A stretch of DNA of 64,000 nt from Streptococcus ratti FA-1 = DSM 20564 (lineage in GTDB: Bacteria; Bacillota; Bacilli; Lactobacillales; Streptococcaceae). Below, one piece after another: positions 36,454-45,249 of the stretch. Within the stretch, counting starts at the first letter, position 1. Each line of letters starts with the position of its first letter. The translations under genes and the position numbers were made by a program. The notes beneath the pieces are model-generated. The model did no database searches. It had not been told where the DNA came from and saw only the letters and a program-made list of their open reading frames with translations. The stretch is from NCBI RefSeq assembly GCF_000286075.1, contig NZ_AJTZ01000005.1, forward strand, positions 1,240,001 to 1,304,000. Direction: 5' to 3'.

Positions 36454-39090
36454 TTACTTAGCCTCGTACCAGGTCTGACCAGCATTTTCATCTGCTACAA
36501 GCGGTACAGACAGCTCAATAGCCGATTCCATAGTTTCCTTGACCAGCTGCTTGACAGCCTTCAGTTCTTTGTTGGGAACTTCAAGAACGATTTCGTCATG
36601 CACCTGCAAGAGCATACGCGCTTGGTAATTTCCTTGCATCAAAGCCTTGTCCAGATTAATCATAGCCACCTTGAGAATATCAGCTGCACTCCCTTGGATT
36701 GGGGAATTAATGGCTGTGCGCTCGGCAAAAGAACGAATATTGAAATTGCGCGAATTGATATCCGGCAGTTCGCGCCGTCTGTGAAAGAGCGTCTCAACAT
36801 AGCCCTTATCACGCGCTTCTCTGACCACCCTGTCCATGTAATTTTTAATACCCGGATAACGTTCAAAGTAGGTATCGATATAATTTTTAGCGGCCTTGCG
36901 GCTGATACCTAGATTATTGGCCAGACCAAAATCGGAAATGCCGTAAACCACGCCAAAATTAACGGCCTTAGCATTGCGGCGGTCATTAGGTGTCACATCT
37001 TCTGGTCTTTCAATGCCAAAGACACGCATCGCTGTAGACGTATGAATATCTGCACCTTCTTTAAAGGCTGCTATCAAGTGTTCATCACCTGAAATGTGCG
37101 CCAGAACCCGCAGCTCAATCTGTGAATAATCCGAACTGAGCAAAACGCTGTCCGGCCATTCTGGAACAAAGGCCTTGCGGATAAGACGGCCCTGTTCCAA
37201 ACGGACAGGAATATTTTGAAGATTGGGGTCGACACTGGATAACCGCCCGGTCTGTGTCAAATCCTGCAGATAGCGCGTGTGAATCTTATCGTCAAAAGAA
37301 ACAGCCTCCTGCAAACCAATGATATAGGTTGATTGGAGTTTAGCAATCTGACGGTATTCTAAAATTTTAGCTACGATTGGTGAGCGATGAGCCAGACGTT
37401 CCAGAACATCAACAGCCGTCGAATAGCCGGTCTTTGTTTTTTTAGTCGCCGACAAAGGCAGGCCTAATTTTTCAAAGAGAATGACTCCCAGCTGTTTAGG
37501 CGAATTAATATTGAATTCTTCCCCCGCCAAAGCATAGATTTCCTGCGTTAAGGCCTCCAGTTCAATCTCATTGGCTCGCTCCATATCTTTGAGCGTTTCT
37601 TTTTTAATTGAGATACCTGCAATTTCCATTTTAGCAAGGACATTAGCCAGCGGCAATTCCATCTCAAAGAGCAAGTCGAGTTGGTCATTAGCAGAAAGTT
37701 TCTGACGCATGGGCTCTTCACTGGCAATCAAGACGCTAATTTTTTTAGCCAAATGGCTGAGCAGGACATCTTTGTCAGGAACAGCTCGCTTAGCCCCTTT
37801 GCCATATACCTCATCGTCCGTATCCAAGGGTAGGTCCGTATAAAGCCTAGCAATGGTCGAAATATAATTATTTTCAACCGTTGAAAGCAGGTACTTTGCT
37901 AATCGGCTATCAAAACTAGCTGTCGGCAAATCAATTCCCAAATGACTGAGCAAAACCTTGCTGCGCTTAAAATCATAGGTTTTAACTGGTTTAGCCAGAG
38001 CCTTTTTGAACAGGTCATCGTTCAGCAGACTGACATCAGTGCTGGCATAGATAGCCTGACTGTTGCCCCAGGCAAAACCAATCATATCTTCTGTATGATA
38101 GTTGTCATTTAAAATTTCAAAATAAAAGAACTGATCATCGGCAAACATGTCCGCTTTCAGCTGGCTAACCTCTGTATAATGAGCTTCAAAGGTCTTAGCA
38201 TCAGGCGATGAACCCAGCTGCGAACGGAACTGTCTAAAGTCCATCTCATCATAAAATTTAGCCAGACTGTCAAATTCGGGACCTGAATAAATAATATCCT
38301 CTAAGCCAATAGTAATAGGCGCCTGAACATCAATGGTCGCTAAGGTTTTCGACAAAAAGGCCTTTTCTTTATCATTAACCAGATTTTCTTTCATCTTGGA
38401 GGCCTTGAAGCTGTCCAAATTTTCATAGATAGCTTCCAGACTGCCGTGTTCATGCAGGAGCTTAAGACCGGTCTTCTCGCCAATCTTGGTAACGCCTGGA
38501 ATGTTGTCTGATTTATCTCCCATGAGCGCTTTAAGGTCAATGAACTGCTTGGGTGTCAGCCCCATTTTTTCCATGAGATAAGCTGGAGTGAACTCTTCGA
38601 ATTCGGCAACGCCCCTTTTAGAAATTTCAACGGTTGTGTTGCTATCAGCCAGCTGAATCAGGTCTCTGTCGCCGCTGACAATCGTTACTTCGTACTCATC
38701 TTCATTTTCTGCCAATTTATCCAGCGTCCCAATAATATCATCGGCCTCATAATTGTCCAAATCATAAAAAGGCACACCGAGCGCCGTCAGCATCTCACGG
38801 ATGTAGGGCAGCTGCTCACGAAATTCTGTTGGCGTCTTATCGCGTCCGGCCTTGTAATCCGTAAACATTTCTGTCCTAAAAGTCGTTTTACCGGCGTCAA
38901 AGGCCACCAAAACATGGGTAGGCTCTACCCGCTTTATCATGTGATCCAGCATCAGATGAAATCCATAAATGGCATTGGTATGGAGTCCTGCAGGGTTTTT
39001 AAAGCGGTCAATTTGATTGTAGAGTGCAAAAAAAGCACGGTAGGCAACGGAAGAACCGTCAATTAACAGTAATTTTTTCTTGTTTGTCAT
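36454..39090 (-). CDS. polA: DNA polymerase I
   Basis: 878 residues. The N-terminal 5'-3' exonuclease (DGSSVAYRAFFAL, AFDAGKTTFR, GDKSDNIPG) is followed by a 3'-5' exonuclease-like domain lacking the usual catalytic acidic set, then the polymerase domain with motif A DYSQIELRVLAH, motif B RRNAKAVNFGVVYG and motif C VHDEIVLE. It fills gaps and removes RNA primers in replication and repair. No Shine-Dalgarno is seen; an extended -10 (TGTTACAAT) ends 6 nt before ATG, pointing to a leaderless mRNA. Confidence 0.97.
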   Translation of the reverse strand: MTNKKKLLLIDGSSVAYRAFFALYNQIDRFKNPAGLHTNAIYGFHLMLDHMIKRVEPTHVLVAFDAGKTTFRTEMFTDYKAGRDKTPTEFREQLPYIREMLTALGVPFYDLDNYEADDIIGTLDKLAENEDEYEVTIVSGDRDLIQLADSNTTVEISKRGVAEFEEFTPAYLMEKMGLTPKQFIDLKALMGDKSDNIPGVTKIGEKTGLKLLHEHGSLEAIYENLDSFKASKMKENLVNDKEKAFLSKTLATIDVQAPITIGLEDIIYSGPEFDSLAKFYDEMDFRQFRSQLGSSPDAKTFEAHYTEVSQLKADMFADDQFFYFEILNDNYHTEDMIGFAWGNSQAIYASTDVSLLNDDLFKKALAKPVKTYDFKRSKVLLSHLGIDLPTASFDSRLAKYLLSTVENNYISTIARLYTDLPLDTDDEVYGKGAKRAVPDKDVLLSHLAKKISVLIASEEPMRQKLSANDQLDLLFEMELPLANVLAKMEIAGISIKKETLKDMERANEIELEALTQEIYALAGEEFNINSPKQLGVILFEKLGLPLSATKKTKTGYSTAVDVLERLAHRSPIVAKILEYRQIAKLQSTYIIGLQEAVSFDDKIHTRYLQDLTQTGRLSSVDPNLQNIPVRLEQGRLIRKAFVPEWPDSVLLSSDYSQIELRVLAHISGDEHLIAAFKEGADIHTSTAMRVFGIERPEDVTPNDRRNAKAVNFGVVYGISDFGLANNLGISRKAAKNYIDTYFERYPGIKNYMDRVVREARDKGYVETLFHRRRELPDINSRNFNIRSFAERTAINSPIQGSAADILKVAMINLDKALMQGNYQARMLLQVHDEIVLEVPNKELKAVKQLVKETMESAIELSVPLVADENAGQTWYEAK

Positions 39091-39096
39091 AGCTCT

Positions 39097-39105
39097 ATTG
39101 TAACA
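39097..39105 (-). promoter_or_regulatory. polA extended -10 promoter, 6 nt before ATG
   Basis: TGTTACAAT on the minus strand; the hexamer is 39097-39102. The start point would fall on or next to the initiator ATG. Confidence 0.5.
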
Positions 39106-39156
39106 TAATATTAGCCTTTATTCTCTTTAAACACCATCAATAAGACTAAAACAATC

Positions 39157-39188
39157 AAAAAACGACTTAACTTCCGTCAAGTCATTTG
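39157..39188 (-). terminator. Terminator of the PanE-like gene
   Basis: GACTTGAC and GTTAAGTC arms, then GTTTTTTG on the minus strand. Confidence 0.75.
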
Positions 39189-39294
39189 TTTATTAGATAA
39201 TCATAGGAATTTCATCATCACCATCAAAATTTCTGCTTTCCCTTCATTGGGATATGGAAACTATTTTTATGCTTTCAGCTGGCAAAAACAACTT

Positions 39295-40263
39295 CTATTT
39301 TGAAAACAAGGTGATTCTTTCAAGAGCCCTTTCATAATTTTCATAAAAGTTAGGAGCACTTACTTGATTTTCCTTGCCACTGTTATAAAGGCATTTACAG
39401 ACAAATAACAGGTCTTTTGTATTCCCATGCAAGGTCATGATTTTGCGGGTCAGCACCTTTTTAGTAAACATGCGTTTCATAAGCAAAGCAGAAATGAGCC
39501 TTGGCAATTTATAGGCTAAGAGCTCATTTTTATAATTTTTTAGACTGACCCCTCGACTAGCTACAATTTGTGACGTTTCACGAACAGCTTTGACAGCTTC
39601 CTTTAAATAATACACAGAGTCCATGAGCATCTCTGCCGCTGCAGCTGTATCCTTAACATTTCCAGATTTACCCATGACTGAAATAACACCAGCATTAATG
39701 GCCATATGCAACCAAATCCACTCCAGCATATCGTAGGGCTGCTCCAGTTTTATGTGACAATCCGCAAAAAGCTGCTCTAACTCCTGATAATTCGCAATGG
39801 CGGCTTTTTCTTCTTTTTCTAGCATGAAATGATCAAAAAGGCAGCATGTCAATTTATTATCAATAATATTGCCGCCAGCAACGGGATAGCCTAAAATATA
39901 AGGACGTCCCTTTACTAATTTTTCAACATAAACACGCTCTTCCCAAATGCCACAGGCAAGAAGCAGCGTTCCTGAAATACCATCTGCTGCCAGATGTTCC
40001 AGCACAGAAGCAAGACCGCCTGATGGGATACTAACAAAGATGAGGTCGTAATGCTTTGCTGAACAATGCCTCACTTGATAAACATCGCTGCGTTGAACCC
40101 CTTCTTTTTCAGTCCTACCATCAAGCAACTCCACTTGGACTTGCTTGACAGCAGCCTTGGGACTGCCCTTTCTGAGATAATGCTCTACTTCATGGCCTGC
40201 CTCTTGAAAAGCATAGCCATAAATAGATCCAATCGTTCCTAAACCGACAACTAAAATGTTCAC
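39295..40263 (-). CDS. Ketopantoate reductase (ApbA/PanE) family protein
   Basis: 322 residues. An N-terminal NAD(P)-binding Rossmann motif (VVGLGTIGSIYGYAFQEAG) and a C-terminal helical domain with the family's AINAGVISVMG region. The family reduces 2-dehydropantoate or related 2-oxo acids; the substrate here is uncertain, since catalytic residues cannot be fixed without alignment. It lies 18 nt downstream of the DUF3021 gene, so it is part of the LytTR-controlled unit and may be its output gene rather than a pantothenate enzyme. Confidence 0.75.
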   Translation of the reverse strand: MNILVVGLGTIGSIYGYAFQEAGHEVEHYLRKGSPKAAVKQVQVELLDGRTEKEGVQRSDVYQVRHCSAKHYDLIFVSIPSGGLASVLEHLAADGISGTLLLACGIWEERVYVEKLVKGRPYILGYPVAGGNIIDNKLTCCLFDHFMLEKEEKAAIANYQELEQLFADCHIKLEQPYDMLEWIWLHMAINAGVISVMGKSGNVKDTAAAAEMLMDSVYYLKEAVKAVRETSQIVASRGVSLKNYKNELLAYKLPRLISALLMKRMFTKKVLTRKIMTLHGNTKDLLFVCKCLYNSGKENQVSAPNFYENYERALERITLFSK

Positions 40264-40281
40264 TTTGCTTCTCCTTACTGT

Positions 40282-40665
40282 TTACTGTCTGCGCTTTTTG
40301 ATCAGCTGATTAATTTCCTGAGCTTCTTGATTGAGTTCAAAAAGATCTAAAGCCTGAGAAGCCATATAGACAAGGAAGCCAATCAAAAGAAGCACCCAGC
40401 CATCAGCATTCCAGTCAAAAGGTTTACTGGATACAAACAAAAGCCCTTCAATGATGATCAAATCGAGCAGGCTGCTAACAAGAGCCGATTTTAGATCGAG
40501 CCTTTTTTTAGCAAGAAGGCTGAGATGGATGAGTATATTGACCGCAAGAACTTGGAAGATCGTGACTAAAAGCAGCCAATGAGCTTGCAATAGCAGGGCT
40601 GCCACAGCCAGTACAATCAAGGAAATGCCTGTTGAGGCAAAGATATGTGTCAGTAATTTTTTCAT
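40282..40665 (-). CDS. DUF3021 membrane protein, likely inhibitor of the LytTR regulator
   Basis: 127 residues with four hydrophobic segments (for example TGISLIVLAVAALLLQAHWLL) and a charged C terminus. It matches the DUF3021-type partner encoded after LytTR regulators in streptococci; in S. mutans the comparable HdrM and BrsM proteins hold their LytTR partners inactive at the membrane. Start and stop overlap with the LytTR gene (ATGA). Inhibition here is inferred from this gene order. Confidence 0.75.
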   Translation of the reverse strand: MKKLLTHIFASTGISLIVLAVAALLLQAHWLLLVTIFQVLAVNILIHLSLLAKKRLDLKSALVSSLLDLIIIEGLLFVSSKPFDWNADGWVLLLIGFLVYMASQALDLFELNQEAQEINQLIKKRRQ

Positions 40666-41108
40666 TTTTCTCCACCTCGCAAAGCAGCCTTCACATCATT
40701 TAAATAAGAACGATTGACAATCACTTTTTCTCCATTTATCAGCGTCGCTTCCATGCGGCTATTAAAGAGCGGCCGTATACTTTCCAGTACATTAACATTG
40801 AGTAAGCAGGCCTTGCTGATCTGGACGAAGCCGCTGCTGCTCAAATCATTTAGAAGCTGATAGAGCCGTAAATCTGTCTGATAAACCCTATCTGCCAAAT
40901 AAACGAAGGTCTTTTTATCTACACTTTCGATATAGTAAATATCGGACACATTGACCAAATGCTCTCTACCGTCCTGATAACAGCTGAGCTGCCTATCTAC
41001 CGTCTCTAAAAAAGAGAGAATCCGCTCAACCAGCTTGTCTTTCTGACCGTATTTAAGACAAATTTCTAATTCTTTATACTGGTCATCTTGTTCGATTCGT
41101 AATTTCAT
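40662..41108 (-). CDS. LytTR-family transcriptional regulator
   Basis: 148 residues from MKLRIEQDDQYKELEICLKYG. The C-terminal half (about 50-145) is a LytTR DNA-binding domain (VSDIYYIESVDKKTFVYLAD, RSYLNDVK), without a receiver domain. With the DUF3021 protein it makes a LytTR regulatory system like HdrRM or BrsRM, which control competence and bacteriocins in S. mutans; this pair's targets are unknown. The frame is open 15 codons upstream, but a TGCTATAAT box ends 6 nt before this ATG and no Shine-Dalgarno is present, so a leaderless start is likely. Confidence 0.82.
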   Translation of the reverse strand: MKLRIEQDDQYKELEICLKYGQKDKLVERILSFLETVDRQLSCYQDGREHLVNVSDIYYIESVDKKTFVYLADRVYQTDLRLYQLLNDLSSSGFVQISKACLLNVNVLESIRPLFNSRMEATLINGEKVIVNRSYLNDVKAALRGGEK

Positions 41109-41114
41109 AGTGCC

Positions 41115-41123
41115 ATTATAGCA
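41115..41123 (-). promoter_or_regulatory. LytTR gene extended -10 promoter, 6 nt before ATG
   Basis: TGCTATAAT on the minus strand (hexamer 41115-41120). The hexamer 16 nt upstream is TTTTTT, shared with the T-tract of the preceding terminator. Confidence 0.6.
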
Positions 41124-41135
41124 CAGCTTTCCCAG

Positions 41136-41165
41136 CAAAAAATCCTGCATCAACCAAGATGCAGA
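41136..41165 (-). terminator. Terminator of the AraC-HXXEE unit
   Basis: TCTGCATC-TTGGTT-GATGCAGGA followed by TTTTTTGC on the minus strand. Confidence 0.85.
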
Positions 41166-41192
41166 ATTGAAGAACTGAGATACAATTTTAGA

Positions 41193-41705
41193 TTAGGAAT
41201 GCAGGAATTTTTCCACCTTAGCTGCCTGCTGATGAAGAAACCTAAGATTAAGTAACAAAAGAAAGAAAATGATAATCGTCAGCATCAGCAAAAGAATCCA
41301 GCTTATCGTCTGGGAAAAACAAAACACAATGATACTCAAAACAAGTAAAGGAAGCGTTAAGGCTGCAGTGAGACTGCCAGGTACCCAAGTCCGAAATTTG
41401 ATAGCCTGACCGATATGAGAAAACAGATGAAAAGTATGCCCCAGTGTAATAGATAAAACTAGCTCCGGCAGCTTAAAAAGAATACCTACCAGCAAAAGCA
41501 GACTAGCCAAAACAAATTCTTCCAAAATGAGGGCAGCTATTGTTTCTGCTGAAAGGTAATGCGCTCTGCCTGAAACAAATATTTCATTAGCAAACTTTGG
41601 ATCATTCTTTTTCTTAGCAATCCATGGACAAACCAAAATAATCTCTTCAAACTCATGGATCATAAAAAGCACTATAGCGGTGAAGGCGAATAAGTCTGCT
41701 GTCAT
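41193..41705 (-). CDS. HXXEE-domain membrane protein
   Basis: 170 residues with about four membrane segments. The HXXEE motif appears as MIHEFEEI near residue 17, with further conserved acidic and His residues (AETIAALILEEF, LGHTFHLFSHIG). The family is membrane-bound and of unknown function. Its ATG overlaps the AraC stop (TAATG). The unit SDR-AraC-HXXEE reads as one operon. Confidence 0.8.
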   Translation of the reverse strand: MTADLFAFTAIVLFMIHEFEEIILVCPWIAKKKNDPKFANEIFVSGRAHYLSAETIAALILEEFVLASLLLLVGILFKLPELVLSITLGHTFHLFSHIGQAIKFRTWVPGSLTAALTLPLLVLSIIVFCFSQTISWILLLMLTIIIFFLLLLNLRFLHQQAAKVEKFLHS

Positions 41706-42688
41706 TATCTTTCTCCTTTACAATAATGGGCTGCCTTATACTGTTTTAATGTTTTGCCAGTCCACTTCTTAAAAGCCCGCAAAAAACTAGATTTTTCTGA
41801 ATAGCCTACTAAATAAGCAATCTCGTCAACTGACATGGATAAATCAAGATAAGATAAAGCCATGGATTTCTGCATGTGCAAGACTTCTTCCTTAAAACTT
41901 GTATTTTCAGCAGCTAATTTACGCTGCAGGGTACGGGCATTGATGCCCAGTCTGTCAGCTATAGTTGCCAGAGAAAATTGACTGCTGGGAATAGCAGACA
42001 GCAGCTCGTCCTGAACTATCTGAGTGAAATTCCCCTCATTATCAAGCCGGGACAGTTGCTCATTAAGACTTGGCTTCAAATGATACCACATAACATTATT
42101 TTCAGTGATAAAAGGTTTTTCAAGATCTGTCTTTGATAATACCAGCAGATTACTTTCAGATTTTTGCGGCAGAATACCAATTTCATTTTCAAGAAGTCTT
42201 CCATAATTATAGGGAGAACTTATCTGGCGAGGAAGAATCCGAATTCCTGTCCCTGTTCGCAAGATACTCAAAAGAAGCAACTGTTCTTGCAGCAATAACA
42301 TACGAGGAATCGGTAACTGTGATGAAAAATAGGCATAGTTAATCGTAACTTCATCCCTTTTTTCATGAATCTGCATTTCTACTGGACCAATCAAGCTTTT
42401 ATATTTTGCAAATCGTTGTAAGGCTGTCAAACCATCAGGACTTGACAAAGCTGCAAAAAAGGCCGGTACAAACATTTTAATGTTTTCAATCTTGCTCAAG
42501 GCCAATAGCGCTTCATCCGTAATTAGCTTGTCCAAAGTCGCTACAAAGCGATAGTAATCCTGAGCATTATAGACAAGTTCTTCTTGCCACAGCTTGTTAG
42601 GCAGCTGCGCTCTCTGCAAAATCAGCCCAACCTCTATTCCCAATTCCTTTAAGAAGCTTTGAAATTGTCTCGTAATAATAAGTTTCAT
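41705..42688 (-). CDS. AraC-family transcriptional regulator
   Basis: 327 residues. The long N-terminal part resembles the arabinose-binding-like domain of the OruR/GliR branch. The last 100 residues are a two-HTH AraC domain (LATIADRLGINARTLQRKL, SVDEIAYLVGYSEKSSFLRAFKKWTG). No inducer can be named. No Shine-Dalgarno precedes the ATG. It lies 26 nt after the SDR gene and overlaps the HXXEE gene; it likely controls this local cluster. Confidence 0.85.
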   Translation of the reverse strand: MKLIITRQFQSFLKELGIEVGLILQRAQLPNKLWQEELVYNAQDYYRFVATLDKLITDEALLALSKIENIKMFVPAFFAALSSPDGLTALQRFAKYKSLIGPVEMQIHEKRDEVTINYAYFSSQLPIPRMLLLQEQLLLLSILRTGTGIRILPRQISSPYNYGRLLENEIGILPQKSESNLLVLSKTDLEKPFITENNVMWYHLKPSLNEQLSRLDNEGNFTQIVQDELLSAIPSSQFSLATIADRLGINARTLQRKLAAENTSFKEEVLHMQKSMALSYLDLSMSVDEIAYLVGYSEKSSFLRAFKKWTGKTLKQYKAAHYCKGER

Positions 42689-42714
42689 AATCTTATTGTC
42701 TAAAAATAATAGCC

Positions 42715-43533
42715 TTAAGTCAAACTCTTGATGACCAGCCAGTCAAATAGCTTGACAGGCAAGATTGTATGCAGCAAAAGAATTGCTTTGGCACCGCAAC
42801 CGACAAGGTAACGCGGTTTAACCCGCCTAGCATTGGCGATTTTGACTATCTTTTTTGCTACTAGATCAGGTTCAGAAACAAAGGCGGTTGCATATAGTTG
42901 TTCTATTCTCTGAGCGACTTTTTGCGCTATTTTTTCATAGGGACCGCCAGCTGCGCAAGCTCGTAAATTCTCTGTGGCAATCTGACTCCAAGGTGTTTTA
43001 ATACTGCTAGGCTCAATAAGAACAACGTCAAGTCCAAATGGCTTTGTTTCCATACGAAGACCATCAGACAGAGCTTCAAGAGCATATTTAGAGGCATGAT
43101 ACCAAGTTCCCATAATAGTCGTCATACGGCCACCTATTGAAGACATATTGATAATGCGCCCCGATTTCTGAGCTCGCATATAAGGAAGAACTTCCTGAGT
43201 TAGACGGGCCAGACCAAAAAGATTGACTTCAAATTGCTTTCTAGCATCCTCAAGTGAAACATCCTCAAGCGCACCAAAAGCAGCATAACCTGCATTGTTG
43301 ATTAATATATCAAGTCTGCCTTCTTGTTCAATAATCGCTGCAAGGGCTTGTTTTATTGTCTTCTCCTTTGTAAGGTCAAGGTAAATCGGATGAACACCAG
43401 CTTGTTTCAGATTTTCCATTTTTTCCAAATGTCTGGCCGCACCATAAACTTTGTGCCCTTCCTGAGCTAAATTTTGTGCTGCTAGATAGCCAATCCCCGA
43501 AGAAGCCCCCGTCAGTAAAATCACTTTAGACAT
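42715..43533 (-). CDS. Short-chain dehydrogenase/reductase
   Basis: 272 residues with the SDR motifs TGASSGIGYLA, NNAGYAAFG, Ser in MSSIGG and the catalytic YHASK. A hydrophobic C terminus (AILLLHTILPVKLFDWLV) suggests membrane association. The substrate is unknown. First gene of the unit with AraC and HXXEE; ATG behind AAAGGAG. The upstream region has a TATAAT and two GTCCTTGATT direct repeats. Confidence 0.8.
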   Translation of the reverse strand: MSKVILLTGASSGIGYLAAQNLAQEGHKVYGAARHLEKMENLKQAGVHPIYLDLTKEKTIKQALAAIIEQEGRLDILINNAGYAAFGALEDVSLEDARKQFEVNLFGLARLTQEVLPYMRAQKSGRIINMSSIGGRMTTIMGTWYHASKYALEALSDGLRMETKPFGLDVVLIEPSSIKTPWSQIATENLRACAAGGPYEKIAQKVAQRIEQLYATAFVSEPDLVAKKIVKIANARRVKPRYLVGCGAKAILLLHTILPVKLFDWLVIKSLT

Positions 43534-43717
43534 CTTTTTCTCCTTTACGAAAAATTATAAATCAAGGACCGCTCCTTTGCATAGGACAATCAAGGACACT
43601 TTCATGACAATCAGTGCCAAAAATCTTATATTAACAATATAGGATTGAAGAATTAATACACACTACTAAAGAGCTTAAACGATCATTTTCTTTCTTCTAG
43701 ATAAAAACAGCAGACTG
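43534..43717. other. Divergent regulatory region
   Basis: Between the SDR unit (minus) and the amidohydrolase (plus). On the minus strand GTCCTTGATT occurs twice, and a TATAAT follows the second copy. CTATATT-GTT-AATATAAG (about 43624-43642) is a dyad. These look like operator material for the AraC regulator, but that is inference. Confidence 0.4.
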
Positions 43718-43746
43718 TTGCTTTCTCTTCATTATTATTCTATAAT
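43718..43746 (+). promoter_or_regulatory. Amidohydrolase promoter
   Basis: -35 TTGCTT (43718-43723), 17 nt, -10 TATAAT (43741-43746). An AATTAT/ATAATT dyad follows in the leader. Confidence 0.7.
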
Positions 43747-43797
43747 CTAGCCAATTATAAAATGATAATTTATCAACATATTTCTTAAGGAGACCTT

Positions 43798-45129
43798 ATG
43801 CCTGCAACAATAATCCGTAATGTTCAGCTGATTCATTTAGAAACAGCTGCCATTGATTCGACGCATATTTTTATAAATGAACAGGGTTTTATTGAAAAAA
43901 TCAGTCCTGTTCTTCCAGATGATTTTGAATCTTATCATATTATTGAAGGAAACAATCGCTTTGTTCTGCCTGGACTCATCAATCTCCATGCTCATCTTTT
44001 TGGAAGCGGAAATGCCTTATCTGTACCTTCAAATCCTCATTTACAGGCCCTCTTCTTTCGTCTTATCAATACCCAATTAGGTAAAAAATGGCTGCGCTCT
44101 GTCATGAGAAAAAATGCCCAGATTGAATTACAAACAGGAGTTACAACGATTAGAGCCGTGGGGGAAGGGCTCTATCAAGATATCCTGCTGCGCCAACAAA
44201 TAAATCAAGGAGAGTTTATAGGGCCAACGTTAAAGGTCGCAGGACCTATGCTAAGTGCTAAGGACGGTCACGGTGCTCCTTTTGTTGCTATAGAAAGTAC
44301 GTCTGCTTCCGACTATATTCAAAACAGTCAGCAGAATATAGAAGGCGGAGTTGATTGGATAAAAATCTGTATTACAGGCGGCGTTACTGATGCTAAGGCT
44401 ATAGGTCAAGCAGGACAAGTCCAACTATCTTTGGAAGAAGTTGAGGCGGTTTGTCAAGAAGCACATAAGCATGGTATTTTGGTAGCAGCCCATGCCGAAA
44501 GTACGAAAGGCGTCAGAATTGCTTTAAAGGCAGGTGTCGACTCTATTGAACATGGTTTTACCATGGATGAGGAGATGATACAGCTTTTTAAAAATAATCC
44601 TAAAGCTTACAGAGGATATAGTGTACTTGTTCCTACCTTCTCACCAGCTATTCCTTTTATTAAACTTTCCAGAAAAGATCTAGGAGTCACTGAATTGGTT
44701 TATCAAAACGGGAAGGCTATTTATCAGGGAATGCTTGAGAGTTTTCAGCAGGCTCTCCAAAATAACATTACTATTGGCATTGGCAATGATGCTTCTATGA
44801 CACTGGTGACCCACTACGATTTCTGGCGAGAACTGCTTTACTGTCAACAACTTGGAAAGCTTAGCAATCAAGACATCCTTAGAATGGCTACTAGCGGGAA
44901 TGCTCACATTTTGGGAATAGAAGATAAATACGGTACAATCGCTGTCGGCAAAATAGCGGATATCTTATTGCTGGAGCAGAATCCGCTTGAAAATCTCAAA
45001 GCCTTAACATCTATTAGTCTAGTCATCAAAAAAGGAATCCCTGTCGACAAAACACCTTTCCACAGACTTAAAAAAGTTGACAGACTTTTAGAAAAAATGG
45101 ATAGTACTGCTTCATTTGATAAGATTTAA
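43798..45129 (+). CDS. Amidohydrolase-superfamily protein
   Basis: 443 residues. Binuclear metal site pattern of the superfamily: HAH in LINLHAHLFG, Lys in DWIKICITGG, His in VAAHAES, His in DSIEHGF, and Asp in GIGNDAS. It resembles imidazolonepropionase-like and prolidase-like hydrolases of cyclic amides or dipeptides; the substrate cannot be told. Monocistronic on the plus strand, with AAGGAG before ATG, its own promoter and terminator. Divergent from the SDR-AraC unit. Confidence 0.85.
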   Translation: MPATIIRNVQLIHLETAAIDSTHIFINEQGFIEKISPVLPDDFESYHIIEGNNRFVLPGLINLHAHLFGSGNALSVPSNPHLQALFFRLINTQLGKKWLRSVMRKNAQIELQTGVTTIRAVGEGLYQDILLRQQINQGEFIGPTLKVAGPMLSAKDGHGAPFVAIESTSASDYIQNSQQNIEGGVDWIKICITGGVTDAKAIGQAGQVQLSLEEVEAVCQEAHKHGILVAAHAESTKGVRIALKAGVDSIEHGFTMDEEMIQLFKNNPKAYRGYSVLVPTFSPAIPFIKLSRKDLGVTELVYQNGKAIYQGMLESFQQALQNNITIGIGNDASMTLVTHYDFWRELLYCQQLGKLSNQDILRMATSGNAHILGIEDKYGTIAVGKIADILLLEQNPLENLKALTSISLVIKKGIPVDKTPFHRLKKVDRLLEKMDSTASFDKI

Positions 45130-45135
45130 CCATAA

Positions 45136-45186
45136 GAAAACACTTCTGTTGAAAGTTAGTAAACTAGAAAATAGAAGTGTTTTTCC
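45136..45186 (+). terminator. Amidohydrolase terminator
   Basis: GAAAACACTTCT and AGAAGTGTTTTTC arms around a 28-nt loop, with a TTTTTCC tail. Confidence 0.75.
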
Positions 45187-45249
45187 TATATCTCAATTTA
45201 TAAGAGCAAGGCCAAATTCCTGCAGTTCTTTAAATTAACACTCAATCAA

